Numbered from the stretch's first letter, positions 1-10,200 are shown. The stretch is 35,745 nt of DNA from Deltaproteobacteria bacterium (GCA_031288415.1 JAITRL010000063.1:1-35745), one strand, 5' to 3'. Program-made: numbers and translations. Notes: generated by a model not told the origin, from the letters alone.

Positions 1-1578
1 GGAAGGGCGCTGGCCGCGGCCTGTTCCTTCCCGGTCTCGGACGGGCTCGAGATCTACACCAACTCGCCCAAGGTGCGCGAGGCCCGCCGCCTGGTGGTGG
101 AGCTCCTCCTGGCCAACCACCCCCAGGACTGCCTCACCTGCGACCGCAACCAGACCTGCGAGCTCCAGAAGCTGGCCCTGGACCTGGGCGTGAAGGAGGT
201 TCGCTTCGAGAAGTCGAAGCCGACCTGGGAGATCGACCGCACGAGCCCCAGCCTGGTGCGCGACCCCAACAAGTGCGTGCTGTGCGGCCGTTGCGTCAGG
301 GTCTGCTCCGACAAGCAGACCTGCTCGGTCTACACCTTCGCCAACCGCGGCTTCAGCTCCATCGTCACCCCCGCCTTCGGCAAGGGCCTTGGCGAGGTGG
401 CCTGCACCCTCTGCGGGCAGTGCTCCTCCATCTGCCCCGTGGGAGCGATCACCGTCAAGGACGACACCGAGGCGGTCCTCAAGGCCATCGACGACCCCGA
501 AAAGATCGTGATCGTGCAGACGGCCCCCTCGGTCCGCGTGGCCCTGGGCGAGATGTTCGGGGCGCCTTCGGGCTCCATCGTCACCGGCAAGATGGTGGCG
601 GGCCTCAGGCGCGCCGGCTTCGACCGGGTGCTCGACACCAACTTCACCGCGGACGTCACCATCATGGAGGAGGCGACCGAGTTCCTCCACCGCCTCGAGT
701 CGGGCGGCAAGGACAAGCTCCCCATGATCACCAGCTGCTCGCCGGGCTGGATCAACTTCATGGAGATGTTCTACCCCGACCTCGTCGAGCATCACTCCAC
801 CTGCAAGAGCCCCCAGCAGATCTTCGGCGCCCTGGTGAAGACCTTCTACGCCGAGCGGGAGAAGCTCGACCCCTCCAAGATCGTCTCCGTCTCCATCATG
901 CCCTGCACCGCCAAGAAGTTCGAGTGCACCCGGCCCGAGATGAACGCCTCCGGCTACCAGGACGTGGACTACGTGCTCACGACCAGGGAGCTCGGCAAGC
1001 TCTTCAAGAGCCTGGGCATCTCGTTCGAGGACATCAAGCCCGAGGAGTACGACCCGATCATGGGCATCGGCACCGGCGCGGGCACCATCTTCGGGAACAC
1101 CGGCGGGGTCATGGAGGCGGCGCTCCGCACCGCCTACGAGGTCGTGACCAAGAAGACCCTCCCCTCCATCGAGCTGACCGCCGTCCGCGGCATGGCGGGC
1201 CTCCGCGAGGCCGAGATAGACCTCGACGGCACCAAGATCAAGGTCGCCATCGCCCACGGCCTCGGCAACGCCCGGAAGATCATGGATGCCATCAAGGCCG
1301 GCAACCCCAACAAGTGGCACTTCATCGAGGTGATGGCCTGCCCCGGCGGCTGCATCTCCGGCGGGGGCCAGCCCATCGCCCACGACATCAACTACCGCGC
1401 CAAGCGCATCGCGGGCCTCTACGACGACGACCGCCACCTGGCCCTCCGCAAGAGCCACGAGAACCCCGAGGTCCAGGCCCTTTACAACGAGTACCTCAAG
1501 GAGCCGGGCGGCCACCTCTCCCACAAGCTGCTCCACACCACCTTCCACAACGCCCACATGGATCTCTTCACGGCGTAG
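1..1578 (+). CDS. hndD: [FeFe]-hydrogenase catalytic subunit, HndD type (5' end outside window)
   Basis: The frame is open from base 1, so the listed GTG start at 73 is internal and the gene begins upstream. The visible 525 residues start at the end of an N-terminal [2Fe-2S] domain (AAACSFPV), followed by a His-Cys3 [4Fe-4S] site (HPQDCLTCDRNQTC), then two [4Fe-4S] ferredoxin motifs (CVLCGRCVRVC and CTLCGQCSSICP). The H-cluster domain shows the three signatures TSCSPGW, MPCTAKKFE and EVMACPGGCISGGGQP. This order is that of HndD of NADP-reducing, or electron-bifurcating, cytoplasmic hydrogenases. In that family the subunit carries the active site of a multi-subunit enzyme, and HndABC-like partners would be expected upstream of the window. 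The first signature has Ser where TSCCPGW is common. The call as [FeFe]-hydrogenase is very secure. The HndD assignment rests on domain order and could be another trimeric or tetrameric group A enzyme. Confidence 0.95.
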   Translation, partial: GRALAAACSFPVSDGLEIYTNSPKVREARRLVVELLLANHPQDCLTCDRNQTCELQKLALDLGVKEVRFEKSKPTWEIDRTSPSLVRDPNKCVLCGRCVRVCSDKQTCSVYTFANRGFSSIVTPAFGKGLGEVACTLCGQCSSICPVGAITVKDDTEAVLKAIDDPEKIVIVQTAPSVRVALGEMFGAPSGSIVTGKMVAGLRRAGFDRVLDTNFTADVTIMEEATEFLHRLESGGKDKLPMITSCSPGWINFMEMFYPDLVEHHSTCKSPQQIFGALVKTFYAEREKLDPSKIVSVSIMPCTAKKFECTRPEMNASGYQDVDYVLTTRELGKLFKSLGISFEDIKPEEYDPIMGIGTGAGTIFGNTGGVMEAALRTAYEVVTKKTLPSIELTAVRGMAGLREAEIDLDGTKIKVAIAHGLGNARKIMDAIKAGNPNKWHFIEVMACPGGCISGGGQPIAHDINYRAKRIAGLYDDDRHLALRKSHENPEVQALYNEYLKEPGGHLSHKLLHTTFHNAHMDLFTA

Positions 1579-1698
1579 GAAGCCTTTAGCCTCGCCGCTC
1601 CGTCGGGAAGCGGCCCGCGCGGCCTGACCGCGCGGCGCCTGTCACCCCTCCCCTTCCGGGGCCGTAATGCCCCTGAAGGCGCGGACACTCAGCATGAC

Positions 1699-1732
1699 AA
1701 GGGCCGGGATGCCTTCAGTCCCGGCCCTTTTC
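1699..1732 (+). terminator. Rho-independent terminator after the hydrogenase gene
   Basis: A perfect stem of nine G/C-rich pairs (GGGCCGGGA with TCCCGGCCC), extended by two A-T pairs, closes a nine-base loop and runs into CCCTTTTCG. It lies about 120 bases after the hydrogenase stop and marks the end of that operon. Confidence 0.85.
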
Positions 1733-1739
1733 GTTTCGT

Positions 1740-3283
1740 CGTCGGCCCGAGGGTAAAGTTCCGGCGGGCCGAGCGGCAGAAAAAGTTCCGGAGGGCCGAG
1801 CCGCAGAGAAGCGGCGACGGCGGAAGCGCGCCGCGGGAGGGAGAGCGGCCCGCCGGAGCGGAGAGGGGCAGCGCGGCCGGCAAGGCCGCGTCAGGGGCCC
1901 GCCGGCCTGAGACGCGAGCGGCCTGCAGGAGGGCAGCTTGCGCCCCGGATCCTGCGGCAGGGGCATCGTCCCGATCCCCTGCGGGCGCCCGAAGGGAGAA
2001 AGACCGCCCAGGCCTGGCCGTGAGCCAGAGGTTTTGCGGGTTAACGACGGGGGATCAAGCGCGCGGGAGGGGCCTTCGGCGCGGGACTGCCGCGGCAAGC
2101 GGCATTAAACGAAAACGGGCAGGGCTTCGCCGGAGCCTGGGCAAAGGAGCGCCGGAAGCGAAGACGCGGCGGCGATGCCGGAGAGGCGGGGCAGGGGTTT
2201 AAGTCGCGTAGCGGCGGCGTCTCCGCCGCAAGGGGAGCCGGCAGCGGAATCATGGGCGGACGTGCTTTCGCTTGACGGCGAACAGGCAGCGACTCATTGG
2301 ACCGGCGATGATGCGGCGCTAAACGGGACAGAGGGGAACTTCGGCGCGACGCCGGCCTGGTCTTCCTGTCATCAGGCCTTCCGGCGCCGTTTGCGGAAAA
2401 GGGCGCAAGGGGGCCGCCATGCGGCGTCTGTGGGCTGCGGTTCAGGACAAAAAGCCCGGAGCCGGCAGAGAGGAAGGCTACGGATTTCGGCAACGCCCGC
2501 CCGGATCGCGGCGGAGGGAAAGGTCTGGCAGGGGGGGAAGAGGCGGAAAACGGTTGACAAACGTGACGAAAACGGTAAAAAATGTGGCTAATCGTTCCCT
2601 GAACTGCCTGTTTTCCCTCAGATCCCGCCGGTTCCGTCAACGGGGCAGGCTGATTACCGGCAACTATACGCATGAGACGTTGAAAGACGTGATTTTGCGC
2701 CACATGAAAGTTTTGTGACGAATCAAACTGAAATCGCCAGAGGCCGCCTTACGGCCGCGCGCTGCGCCCTGGCCGGCGGCGGCCGCAGGGGGCCCGGAGG
2801 CGCTTAAAGCCGGCCGAACGAAGAGGCGACCGGACAAGCGCCGGGGGGATTAGCCCGGAATGGCAGGCCGCGCCGGAAATCGCCCCCGCTCAGGCGCATG
2901 GCCGGGCAAGGGTGACCGCCGCCGCCCCGGCCCTTGGCGGCCTTGAAACAATCCGGCGAGGTCTTGCGGCCGGGCGGGAAAACGGTTCCGCCGGGAGCGC
3001 CATTACCGGAAGCGGCGGCCGCGCCTGCCTTGGCGGCGAAAATCGGCTCAGCCGTCGCCGCAGGCGACGCGGCCTTCCTGAAAGCGGGGGGAACGGCGCC
3101 TGCGGCGCTCCCCCGTCGTCGGCAGGCCCCTGGGCCGACAGGGCGTTTTTCAGGACCGCTTCCCCGCCCCGCGCCGGCATTGCCGGTCAAAGGCGAACCG
3201 GTTCCGGGCGCGAGGCGTGATTCGGCTTCGCGGGCCGGCCGCAAACCTGGCCGCGTCAAGGCAGGTTTTCCGGGAGAGTCAGG
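1740..3283. other. Gene-poor GC-rich spacer
   Basis: No recognisable gene is seen here. The ORFs in the track overlap on both strands, are Arg/Pro/Ala/Gly-rich and match no family I know. They are expected from a stop-poor, GC-rich sequence. A patch around 2550-2740 is visibly lower in GC and holds a possible promoter. The last bases before 3284 provide only a modest Shine-Dalgarno sequence (GGGAGA) for the chemoreceptor gene. Confidence 0.6.
2554..2582 (+). promoter_or_regulatory. Possible sigma-70 promoter in spacer
   Basis: A perfect -35 (TTGACA, 2554-2559) is followed after 16 bases by TAAAAA, which matches four of six -10 positions, in a locally AT-richer patch. What it would transcribe is unclear. 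The chemoreceptor start is about 700 bases downstream. Confidence 0.35.
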
Positions 3284-5197
3284 ATGGGCCTAAAATCCAA
3301 AATAGCCATAGGCTTCGCCGCCATATGCCTCATTTTCATCGCGGTCAGCGTTATAGTCGCGGTAGAGCTCGCCGCGATCAGCTATGAGACCCATGAGCTG
3401 AACAACGTCATCACGCCGAGCGCCGCCAAGGCCGCCGAGCTCAAGTACTCGGTGACCCGCGAGGCGCTTCTGATCGCGGGTTACGCCGAGTCCGGCCAGG
3501 ACGGGCTTTGGGCGGCCGCTACGGAGGTCAGGCGGCTCAACAACGCCATGGCGGAGGAGCTCAAGGGCCCCGTCGGACTCCTGTCCGCGGACCGTCCTGA
3601 GCTGGCCCAGGGCCTTGCCGCGTTCGAAAGCAGCTACAGGAGGTTCCAGGAGTCAAGCGAGAGGCTGCCTGAGCTGAACCGTTCGGACCGGGACACCTGG
3701 GACAAGACGCTGAAGGAATATGACGGTTTCCAGGAGGCTTTGCGCGGATACGAGCAGGCCATGGACGAGCGGCTTGCGGCCTCCCTGCGGTCCGGGGCGG
3801 AATTTTCCGAACTCAAGATCCAGTACCGGAGGGTGGCGAGCGCAGCCGATCTCAGACGGCAGGGGGGGGATTTCTTCGCCACGCTGCAGGCCGGCCATCT
3901 CACGCGCGACGTGTCGGCCCTGGAGCGGTCGGCATCCATGCTCGAGCGGCTCAGGACAGCCTCGGAGGCCATCCGCGACGACACCAGGTTCCCGGCCAAC
4001 AAGGCGCTGCTGGAGACCGTGCTCTCTTCGCTGGCGGGGTGCAAGGAGGCCATAAGCCGGCTCAAGGTTTCCATAACCGCCAGCGCGTTCAGCATGACCG
4101 AAGGGGCTGAGGCCAGGAACCAGGCCATAGAGGCCATAACCGGGCTCTCCGGCGATTTCGGCCGGATGACGCGCGAGTTCGCGGAAATGACGGGGAGCTC
4201 CATCGGAGCGAGCCGGCGGCTCTTGCTCGTCGGAGTGGCGGCCGCGCTCGCCTTGAGCGCCGTCATGTCGATCCTGCTGATAAGGGGCATCGTGGGGCCC
4301 CTCGTCAGGATTTCCGAGGCCCTGGCCGACGGCTCCGTCGACGTGGACATGACGGCCGGCGAGATCTCCTCGGCTTCCGGGAAAGTGGCCGACGGCAACG
4401 CCCGCGCGGCGACCGCCCTGGAGGAGACGAGCGCCAGCGTGGAAGAGCTCTCCTCCATGACCCGACGCAACACGGAGAACGCGCTGAGGGCGAGGGAAGT
4501 GATCACCGGCGCGACCGAGTACGCCGCGAAGAGCGCGGAGAGCTCCGATCAGACCATGGACAAGGTGATGGAGGCCATGAACCAGATAGCGGCGAGCGGG
4601 AGCGAGATCGGCAAGATCATCAAGACCATCGACGAGATCGCCTTTCAGACGAACATTCTCGCGCTGAACGCTTCCGTGGAGGCGGCGCGGGCGGGGGAGG
4701 CCGGGGCCGGCTTCGCCGTGGTGGCCGATGAGGTCCGCAACCTGGCCATCAAGTCCAAGGAAGCGGCCAAGAACACCGGAGAGCTCATAGCGAACACCAT
4801 AGACAACATCAGCTTAGGCACGCGCCTGGTCAGGCAGTCCTCCGAGACGTTCAATGCCGTCGTCGAGAGCGTCAAGAAGGTGTATTCCTTAATCGGGGAA
4901 GTGGCCGAAGCATCCAAGCAGCAGGCGGCCGGCATAAGCCAGATCAACGCGGCGATCCGCCAGCTGGACCAGGTGACGCAGGGAAGCGCCGCCGTGTCCG
5001 AGGAGACGGCAAGCCACGCGGCCGTGCTTTCCCGCAACGCGGATCACCTTGAGGAGCAGGTGGAACAGCTGTTGCGCCTCATAGAGGGGAGCGCCGCCCG
5101 GCACCTCGCCACCGCCCGGGAAACCGCAGGCGCCGCCGGCCAGGGGGCCGGCCGGGGCGGAGGGCCCGCCGGAAGACTTTTGCCGCCCGCCTCATGA
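3284..5197 (+). CDS. Methyl-accepting chemotaxis protein
   Basis: This 637-residue transmembrane chemoreceptor would sense a periplasmic ligand and control CheA/CheW. The first transmembrane helix is at about residues 5-30. An all-helical periplasmic region of about 275 residues follows, which fits a helical bimodular (HBM) sensor better than a short four-helix bundle. The second transmembrane helix is at about 310-332, then a HAMP linker. The cytoplasmic signalling hairpin at about 450-490 carries the conserved DEIAFQTNILALNASVEAAR and GFAVVADEVRNLA stretches. The extreme C-terminus is Gly/Ala/Pro-rich and lacks a CheR-docking pentapeptide such as NWETF. The ATG at 3284 follows GGGAGAGTCAGG and puts the first transmembrane helix directly at the N-terminus. 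No chemotaxis genes lie nearby, so it appears to be a stand-alone receptor. The ligand cannot be predicted from the sequence. Confidence 0.95.
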   Translation: MGLKSKIAIGFAAICLIFIAVSVIVAVELAAISYETHELNNVITPSAAKAAELKYSVTREALLIAGYAESGQDGLWAAATEVRRLNNAMAEELKGPVGLLSADRPELAQGLAAFESSYRRFQESSERLPELNRSDRDTWDKTLKEYDGFQEALRGYEQAMDERLAASLRSGAEFSELKIQYRRVASAADLRRQGGDFFATLQAGHLTRDVSALERSASMLERLRTASEAIRDDTRFPANKALLETVLSSLAGCKEAISRLKVSITASAFSMTEGAEARNQAIEAITGLSGDFGRMTREFAEMTGSSIGASRRLLLVGVAAALALSAVMSILLIRGIVGPLVRISEALADGSVDVDMTAGEISSASGKVADGNARAATALEETSASVEELSSMTRRNTENALRAREVITGATEYAAKSAESSDQTMDKVMEAMNQIAASGSEIGKIIKTIDEIAFQTNILALNASVEAARAGEAGAGFAVVADEVRNLAIKSKEAAKNTGELIANTIDNISLGTRLVRQSSETFNAVVESVKKVYSLIGEVAEASKQQAAGISQINAAIRQLDQVTQGSAAVSEETASHAAVLSRNADHLEEQVEQLLRLIEGSAARHLATARETAGAAGQGAGRGGGPAGRLLPPAS

Positions 5198-5638
5198 TGC
5201 GGGCTGAATGCCCTAAGGTCCATGATCCGCGGTTTTGGGGAGGCGATCAGCGGCAGGCGCCTAAGGCTCCCGGCTGAAGGCCGGCCCCTCAGCCGCGGAG
5301 GGGGGCGCCGCCTGCGCCCCTGCGGCTCCTGACCGCCGGCGCCGCCTGAGGCAGGCGGGGTTCCTTGGACGGAACGCGGCTCCCGCGGCTCCGGCAACGC
5401 CCTTTCGCGTCTCGGCGGAGCGCCGTCCTTGCGGCCCTGCGGGAGGCAAGCCGCGGCCCGGCCCTGCCGCCGGCGTGAAACGGAACGCGGGGGCCTCTCC
5501 GGGCCCGCGGCGCGCTTAAAGCGCCTGGGGGCAGCCCGGACGGCCGGCGCCGGGCGGAAAGAGCCCTGCGGCGGCCGGGGACGTCTTTGGCCGCGCGGAA
5601 ACCGCGTTGTAGCAGGAGGATGGAGGGCTTTCGCGACG
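5198..5638. other. Intergenic spacer between convergent genes
   Basis: GC-rich sequence between the chemoreceptor and the convergent dehydrogenase gene. I see no credible gene and no U-tract terminator for the chemoreceptor. The ORFs listed here are composition artefacts. Confidence 0.55.
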
Positions 5639-5681
5639 AAAAACGGCCGAAAACCGCCCCCGGAGGGGCGGTTTTCGGCCG
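5639..5681 (-). terminator. Rho-independent terminator of the glucose dehydrogenase gene
   Basis: A perfect 16-pair inverted repeat (CGGCCGAAAACCGCCC with its complement) has a six-base loop. It is flanked on the left by five A residues, which read as a U-tract on the minus strand. It lies about 65 bases beyond the stop of the minus-strand gene, so it terminates that transcript. Confidence 0.9.
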
Positions 5682-5745
5682 GAGGGTCATCGGCCTGCCG
5701 GAAAGCCGGAGGCCGGGGGCTTGGCCGCCGAAGGCCGCCCGCAGG

Positions 5746-7134
5746 TTACTTGCCCTTGTACTCGAAGACCAGAAGCGAGCCCGGGTTGGCGGGCTGCTGG
5801 GACGGGAGGCCGTTCTCGTCCAGGTGGTTTCCGGTCTTGTCGGTGATGACGTAGATGGACTTGCCGTCCGGGCTGATCAGGACCTGACGGTAGCGGTTGC
5901 GGGTGTGGAAGTACTTGACGATGTCGCCCTGGGCCTGCTTGCGGTCGGCGCTCAGGGGCACCCGGTAGAGGGCGCCGTTCTTAAGGCTGGAGATGACGAT
6001 CGAGTTCTGCCAGGCCTTGATCGGGCCGTCGGCCGGATAGTAGTCCAGGCTGGCTGGGGCGATGGTGGCCCAGCCCAGGTAGGCGAGCGCCCCGAACTTG
6101 GCATCCTGGAAATTATAGGCGCTGGGCATGGTGTAGAAGGTCCTGACGGGCTCCTTGTAGTCCTTGCGGTCCCACTTGGTTTCCTTCTCGGATGGTTGGT
6201 CGGGCGGCAGGTAGACCGAGCCGTCGATCTTGTCGCAGCCTTCGACCGCGGACCAGTTGATGTAGGCGTAAGCCTGATCGTCGGGGTAGCCGGCGATGAG
6301 CGGCCAGCCGTAGTTGCCGCCTGAGACGAGGATGTTGAGCTCGTCGTCGGTGGAGGGGCCCTGCTCGACCTCGAAGAGCTGGTCGTCGACGAACTTCAGG
6401 CCCTGGGGGTTGCGGTGCCCCGCGGTGAAGACGTGGCTCTTGACGCCGTTGAAGGCCGGGTTGTCGTCGGGGATGCTTCCGTCGGGGTTGAGGCGCAGCA
6501 CCTTGCCGACGTACGCCGACCAGTCCTTCGCGGCGACCTCGTCCGCCGTGGGGAGCCTCTGGGCCTCGTTGAGCTTGCAGCGGTTGGCCCCCTGGTTATG
6601 GCCCAGCTCGCCTTTGCTCAGGTAGAGCTTGCCGTCAGGGCCGAAGACAAGGCGGCCGCCCTGGTGATCTGTCCAGGCGGGGAGGCCGGAGAAGATCTCC
6701 TTGGGGTCGGACAGCTTCTTGGAGGCCTTGTCGTACTTGTAGGTCACGATTTTCTGGAGCTCCTTGTCGCCGTCCATGTAAGTGTAGGTAACGTAGAGGA
6801 GTCCGGAGGAGTCGAAGTCAGGGGCAAGGGCCAGGCCGAGCACCCCCTCGTGCTGAGGGCCGGTCTTCACGTCGGCTATCTCGACCAGCACGGCCTTGCT
6901 GCCTGTGGCGGGATCCACCTCGGTGATCTTCTTGCCTTCGCGCTCGGTGATCCAGAGCTTGCCTTCCGGCCCCCAGATCATGCCCCAGGGCGAGTCGAGG
7001 CCCTCGGCGACGACCTTGCCGGCAAACGGCTCGGCCACGGCGATCTCGTCACCGGGGGCCGCGAAGAGAGCGGGCGCGGCCAGGGCCGCCAAAACGAAAA
7101 ACAACGCGAAAACCATAAACCGATTCATTGACAT
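5746..7134 (-). CDS. gdhB: Soluble PQQ-dependent glucose dehydrogenase (sGDH, GdhB family)
   Basis: The 462-residue protein is an exported beta-propeller enzyme. In the family it oxidises aldoses such as glucose to the lactone with pyrroloquinoline quinone and calcium in the periplasm. From memory it is collinear with the Acinetobacter calcoaceticus soluble enzyme. Shared stretches include DHQGGRLVFGPDGKLY, GHRNPQGL, EQGPSTDDELN, GGNYGWP and NRYRQVLISPDGK. Key residues look retained: the catalytic-base His157 in DHQ, Arg241 in GHRNPQG, Lys385 in SLKNG, and Arg414 and Arg416 in NRYR. A signal peptide (MSMNRFMVFALFFVLAALAA, then PALFAAP) defines the N-terminus. The ORF-track start at 7236 is too long, because the Shine-Dalgarno GGAGGT at 7139-7144 precedes ATGs at 7134 and 7128. 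No PQQ-synthesis gene is in the window. Family membership is firm, the actual sugar less so. Confidence 0.93.
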   Translation of the reverse strand: MSMNRFMVFALFFVLAALAAPALFAAPGDEIAVAEPFAGKVVAEGLDSPWGMIWGPEGKLWITEREGKKITEVDPATGSKAVLVEIADVKTGPQHEGVLGLALAPDFDSSGLLYVTYTYMDGDKELQKIVTYKYDKASKKLSDPKEIFSGLPAWTDHQGGRLVFGPDGKLYLSKGELGHNQGANRCKLNEAQRLPTADEVAAKDWSAYVGKVLRLNPDGSIPDDNPAFNGVKSHVFTAGHRNPQGLKFVDDQLFEVEQGPSTDDELNILVSGGNYGWPLIAGYPDDQAYAYINWSAVEGCDKIDGSVYLPPDQPSEKETKWDRKDYKEPVRTFYTMPSAYNFQDAKFGALAYLGWATIAPASLDYYPADGPIKAWQNSIVISSLKNGALYRVPLSADRKQAQGDIVKYFHTRNRYRQVLISPDGKSIYVITDKTGNHLDENGLPSQQPANPGSLLVFEYKGK

Positions 7135-7153
7135 TGAGACCTCCTGAACCAAA

Positions 7154-7172
7154 GGCGCTTCGAGGAAGCGCC
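7154..7172 (-). promoter_or_regulatory. Leader hairpin just upstream of the gdhB ribosome site
   Basis: A perfect 8-bp inverted repeat (GGCGCTTC / GAAGCGCC) with a 3-base loop ends ten bases before the GGAGGT ribosome site on the minus strand. It could affect translation initiation or mRNA stability. Confidence 0.5.
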
Positions 7173-7193
7173 GGACTCCGGGCGGGATAGGAC

Positions 7194-7214
7194 AAGCGTC
7201 GTCGGCCGACGCTT
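7194..7214 (-). promoter_or_regulatory. Inverted repeat in the gdhB upstream region
   Basis: A perfect 8-bp inverted repeat (AAGCGTCG / CGACGCTT) has a 5-base centre and lies 21 bases further upstream than the first hairpin. It may be a second leader hairpin or a dyad operator for a repressor or activator. The sequence alone does not decide. Confidence 0.45.
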
Positions 7215-10200
7215 CCGCCCCGGTGCGGACAGACATGACAAACCAAAGAAATTCAACCGGCCGTGCCGGGAAGACGAGGCGCGGGAGGCATCCCGGCCTT
7301 GCGGGGCGGCGCGGCCCTGCGGCGGGTCCTGAGTGGCGGCCCGCAAGGCCCGGGCGCGGGCCCGCAGGGCCCTACGCGGCAGGCCCAAGTCCAAGAAGCC
7401 GCGCCCCGGGCTTACGGGCGGGAATCGAGCGGGCGTCGGCGCAGGGCCCGGAAAAAAAAGCCTGCAAAGCCTGCAAGGTCGCCTCCGGCGCCTCGCTAAA
7501 GTCAGGCGCGCCGGCGTCGCGGGCCATGATATCCCCACGGCGAGGGCCGCAGGGAAGGCGCCCGGGACTTGCCGGGCGTCCCGGGCCGTTTGGCGGGGCG
7601 GCTGAAGGAGGCCTCAGCCGATATAAAGGTTCCGGCCCCAGGCGCGGCCGGGCGCCTGGGAAAAGGGCCGGGCCGCGGCATGGCTTTGGCGGGGGCGGGT
7701 CCGGACCGGCCGACAGGGACGTCCGGAGACCGCAGGCGCCGGGCTAAGGGGCCGCGGGGAAACAGGCCTGGCCCCCGGCCTGAACCGCTCATGAAGGCGC
7801 GGCGCCGGCTAAGAGCCCCGCCGCAAGGGAGGGAGCCTCATGCCTGCGCATGCCGCCTCATGCGTCTCATTCCCTGCATGCTTTTCTGCAGGTATTTCCT
7901 GTCCAATAAGGTAGCGGACTTCACTTTCAGCCCGGAGCGCCCGGCAAGCGAGGCGCGCGGAAGGCCGTTCGGGGGGGGATAGGGGGGCGGCCAGGCGGCA
8001 CCCGGCGGCGCTTGATAAGCTACAGGCCGCAGGCAGGCGCGGGCGCCTCGGGCGGCTTGGCAACGGTCAGGCTGCAGACGGCCGGGAACAAGGCGCAACG
8101 CGCCAGGCAAGGCTCGAGACTGCAGGGAAAGCCAGTCCTTCGCTCCCGCTTCCGGGCAAGTGCGGGAAGCGGTTTTCGGGAACCGGCGACAAGGAAAATG
8201 AGCTAATCAGAACCCGATTTCGCAAATGTTAAGGCAATGATGGCACAATTTATGTAAAGGCTCATCAGGGAGCCTGGAAGCCGAATCAGGCGCCCGGGAG
8301 GGCCGCTGACGTTTCTCGGCCTGCCGCGCCGCGGCATGGGGCTCTGCCGGCAAGGCGCCCCCGGTTCAGGCGCCGCGGCCCGGCGAACGGGTCAGGCCCG
8401 GGAATTTACAGGGCCGGCCGGAACGCGGCTTGCGGCCGGTAATCGCGGGCGGTCCGGCTGGTGAGGCGCGGGGCCTCCTTTCCTCCGGTAGGCAAGATAC
8501 CAGCATACGGCCGCGCTGTCAACGAGTCTCCCTCCGGGACCCCTGAGCCCGGTCGCCGCGCCTCCAATCGAGGCGGAGGCCCCTGAGCCCGTCCAGGCGG
8601 CTTGTGGGGTGCCGCCGAGGCTGTCAGGAGCCGGCACAGCGGCGGCGGCCCTGGTCGAAGGTCAGCCTGCGCGGGAAGGCTGAAGCCGCGGCTTGCAAAG
8701 AACTGTTCCGCCCGCCGGGACGGGTCCGGTCCCGTTGGGAGGGAGTTCAGGATGGAAGCGCGGGCGGAGCGGCGGCCGCGCCGGCCTGAAATTCGGAGGC
8801 CGCCGTGATTCATTTCGGCATCGGAACGTTTTTCGAACGCGGGAATGATTTTCGGCTTTGTCGGCGACGGCTTCGTTTACGGGAACGCCCGAACATTGCC
8901 GCGCGCGGATTCATGTGACATCCGGTCAAGGCTACGCCTGCCGCCTGCCGAGGGCAGGTCAGGTTTTCCGCCGCTTTCATCCGGTCGAGGCGCTTCGGCG
9001 CGCGGTGAAGCCGCGCCCGTCACTGAATCATGCCGCCATTGTCAAGGCCGCGACGATTCTAAACCGGGCTTCCGAAACAGGCTCTCAGGCTGTCCCGGGC
9101 GGCGGCGATCTTTCAGGCTGTTGCGGGGTCGCCGCTGGCGGGCAGGCCGACAAATCCGGCGGGCTGTCTTCAGCGCGCGAAAGCGAAGGCTATTTTTTTG
9201 GGGGGAGGCTTGGCGCAGGGTCCGGCGCCAAGGCGCCCGGCGCCGGGCCGTATCCCGCCGCCTGGATCTCGCGCCCGAAGCGGCTTAAGCGGTTTAAGGC
9301 CGCCGCCGGCATACCCAGGGCGCTCCGGCGGAAGTCGGCATGTTCCTCAAGGCGGCCGGAAGTATCCAAGCGGGGGGACGGCGCCTTTTCCGGAAAAGCC
9401 CGGCCAGGCGGCCGCGGAAGGCAAGGCAGGCTGAAATCATCGCGATTTTCCGGTCGCGGATTCAGGAGGCTTCCGAGGCCTGCGCGGCCGGGGACGCTTC
9501 ATGCTCGGCGTCTCGGCGAGGCCGCGCCGGCGCCGGCCGGATCAGAAGCAAACGCCGGAACGACGGGGGATGTTGGTTCTCGGGGGGGCGCGCAGGTGAT
9601 CATGGCGGGGCTCCGTTTACGCCCCGAGGGCGCTTTTGCGCGCAGGCTCATGCGGCAGGAGCCTGCAGGCGCGAGGGTCGGGTCTCAAGGCCAGGGAAAG
9701 CCGGAGGCGCCGCAAGACGGCGTCAGCGGGGGCATTGGCCGCAGGGAAGGCTTGCCCCGCGAGGGGCGCGGCTTCGCTTTTCAGGCAGCGGCTTGGCCCG
9801 GCTTGGGAAAGCGGGCCGCGGCACGTCTCAGGCAAATATGAGGGAGACTGAAGGCGGAAGCAGGATCAGGAGCCTGTCGAATTGAGCCTGAAGCGGCCTT
9901 GGCCCGGGCTGTCAAGGCTTCCGGCGGCTTGGCCGTCGAAGTCACCTGCAAGCCGCGCGATCCGGCATCCGGGGGCCTGAAGGACGGCGCGGGGACACCC
10001 TGCGGCGTACCGGCGGAAGGCGCCAAGGTTGACATGACGTTGGCCCGCGCCGGGCTCGGGGGCCGTTAATTCCGCTCCCCGGAAAGCCGGGGGCGGGGCA
10101 GGCAAAGCGGCTGTCGCGGGGTTCATGGCTCAGCCGCGTGGCCGGATATCGCGAGCGGTTGAAAGCGCGCGGCAAGCGAGCGGCGCTGTCGGCGATTGGC

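Noticed and set aside
273-1589. 438-aa ORF inside the hydrogenase gene
   Set aside because: Arg/His/Gly-rich shadow frame over a gene with unmistakable catalytic motifs.
2041-2703. 220-aa minus-strand ORF
   Set aside because: Pro/Arg/Ser-rich translation with no recognisable fold or start signal. Other frames are equally open.
8858-9841. 327-aa ORF on the plus strand in the large spacer
   Set aside because: Composition-driven: Arg/Gly/Ala/Pro-rich, no domain, no ribosome site, overlapping ORFs in other frames of similar length.
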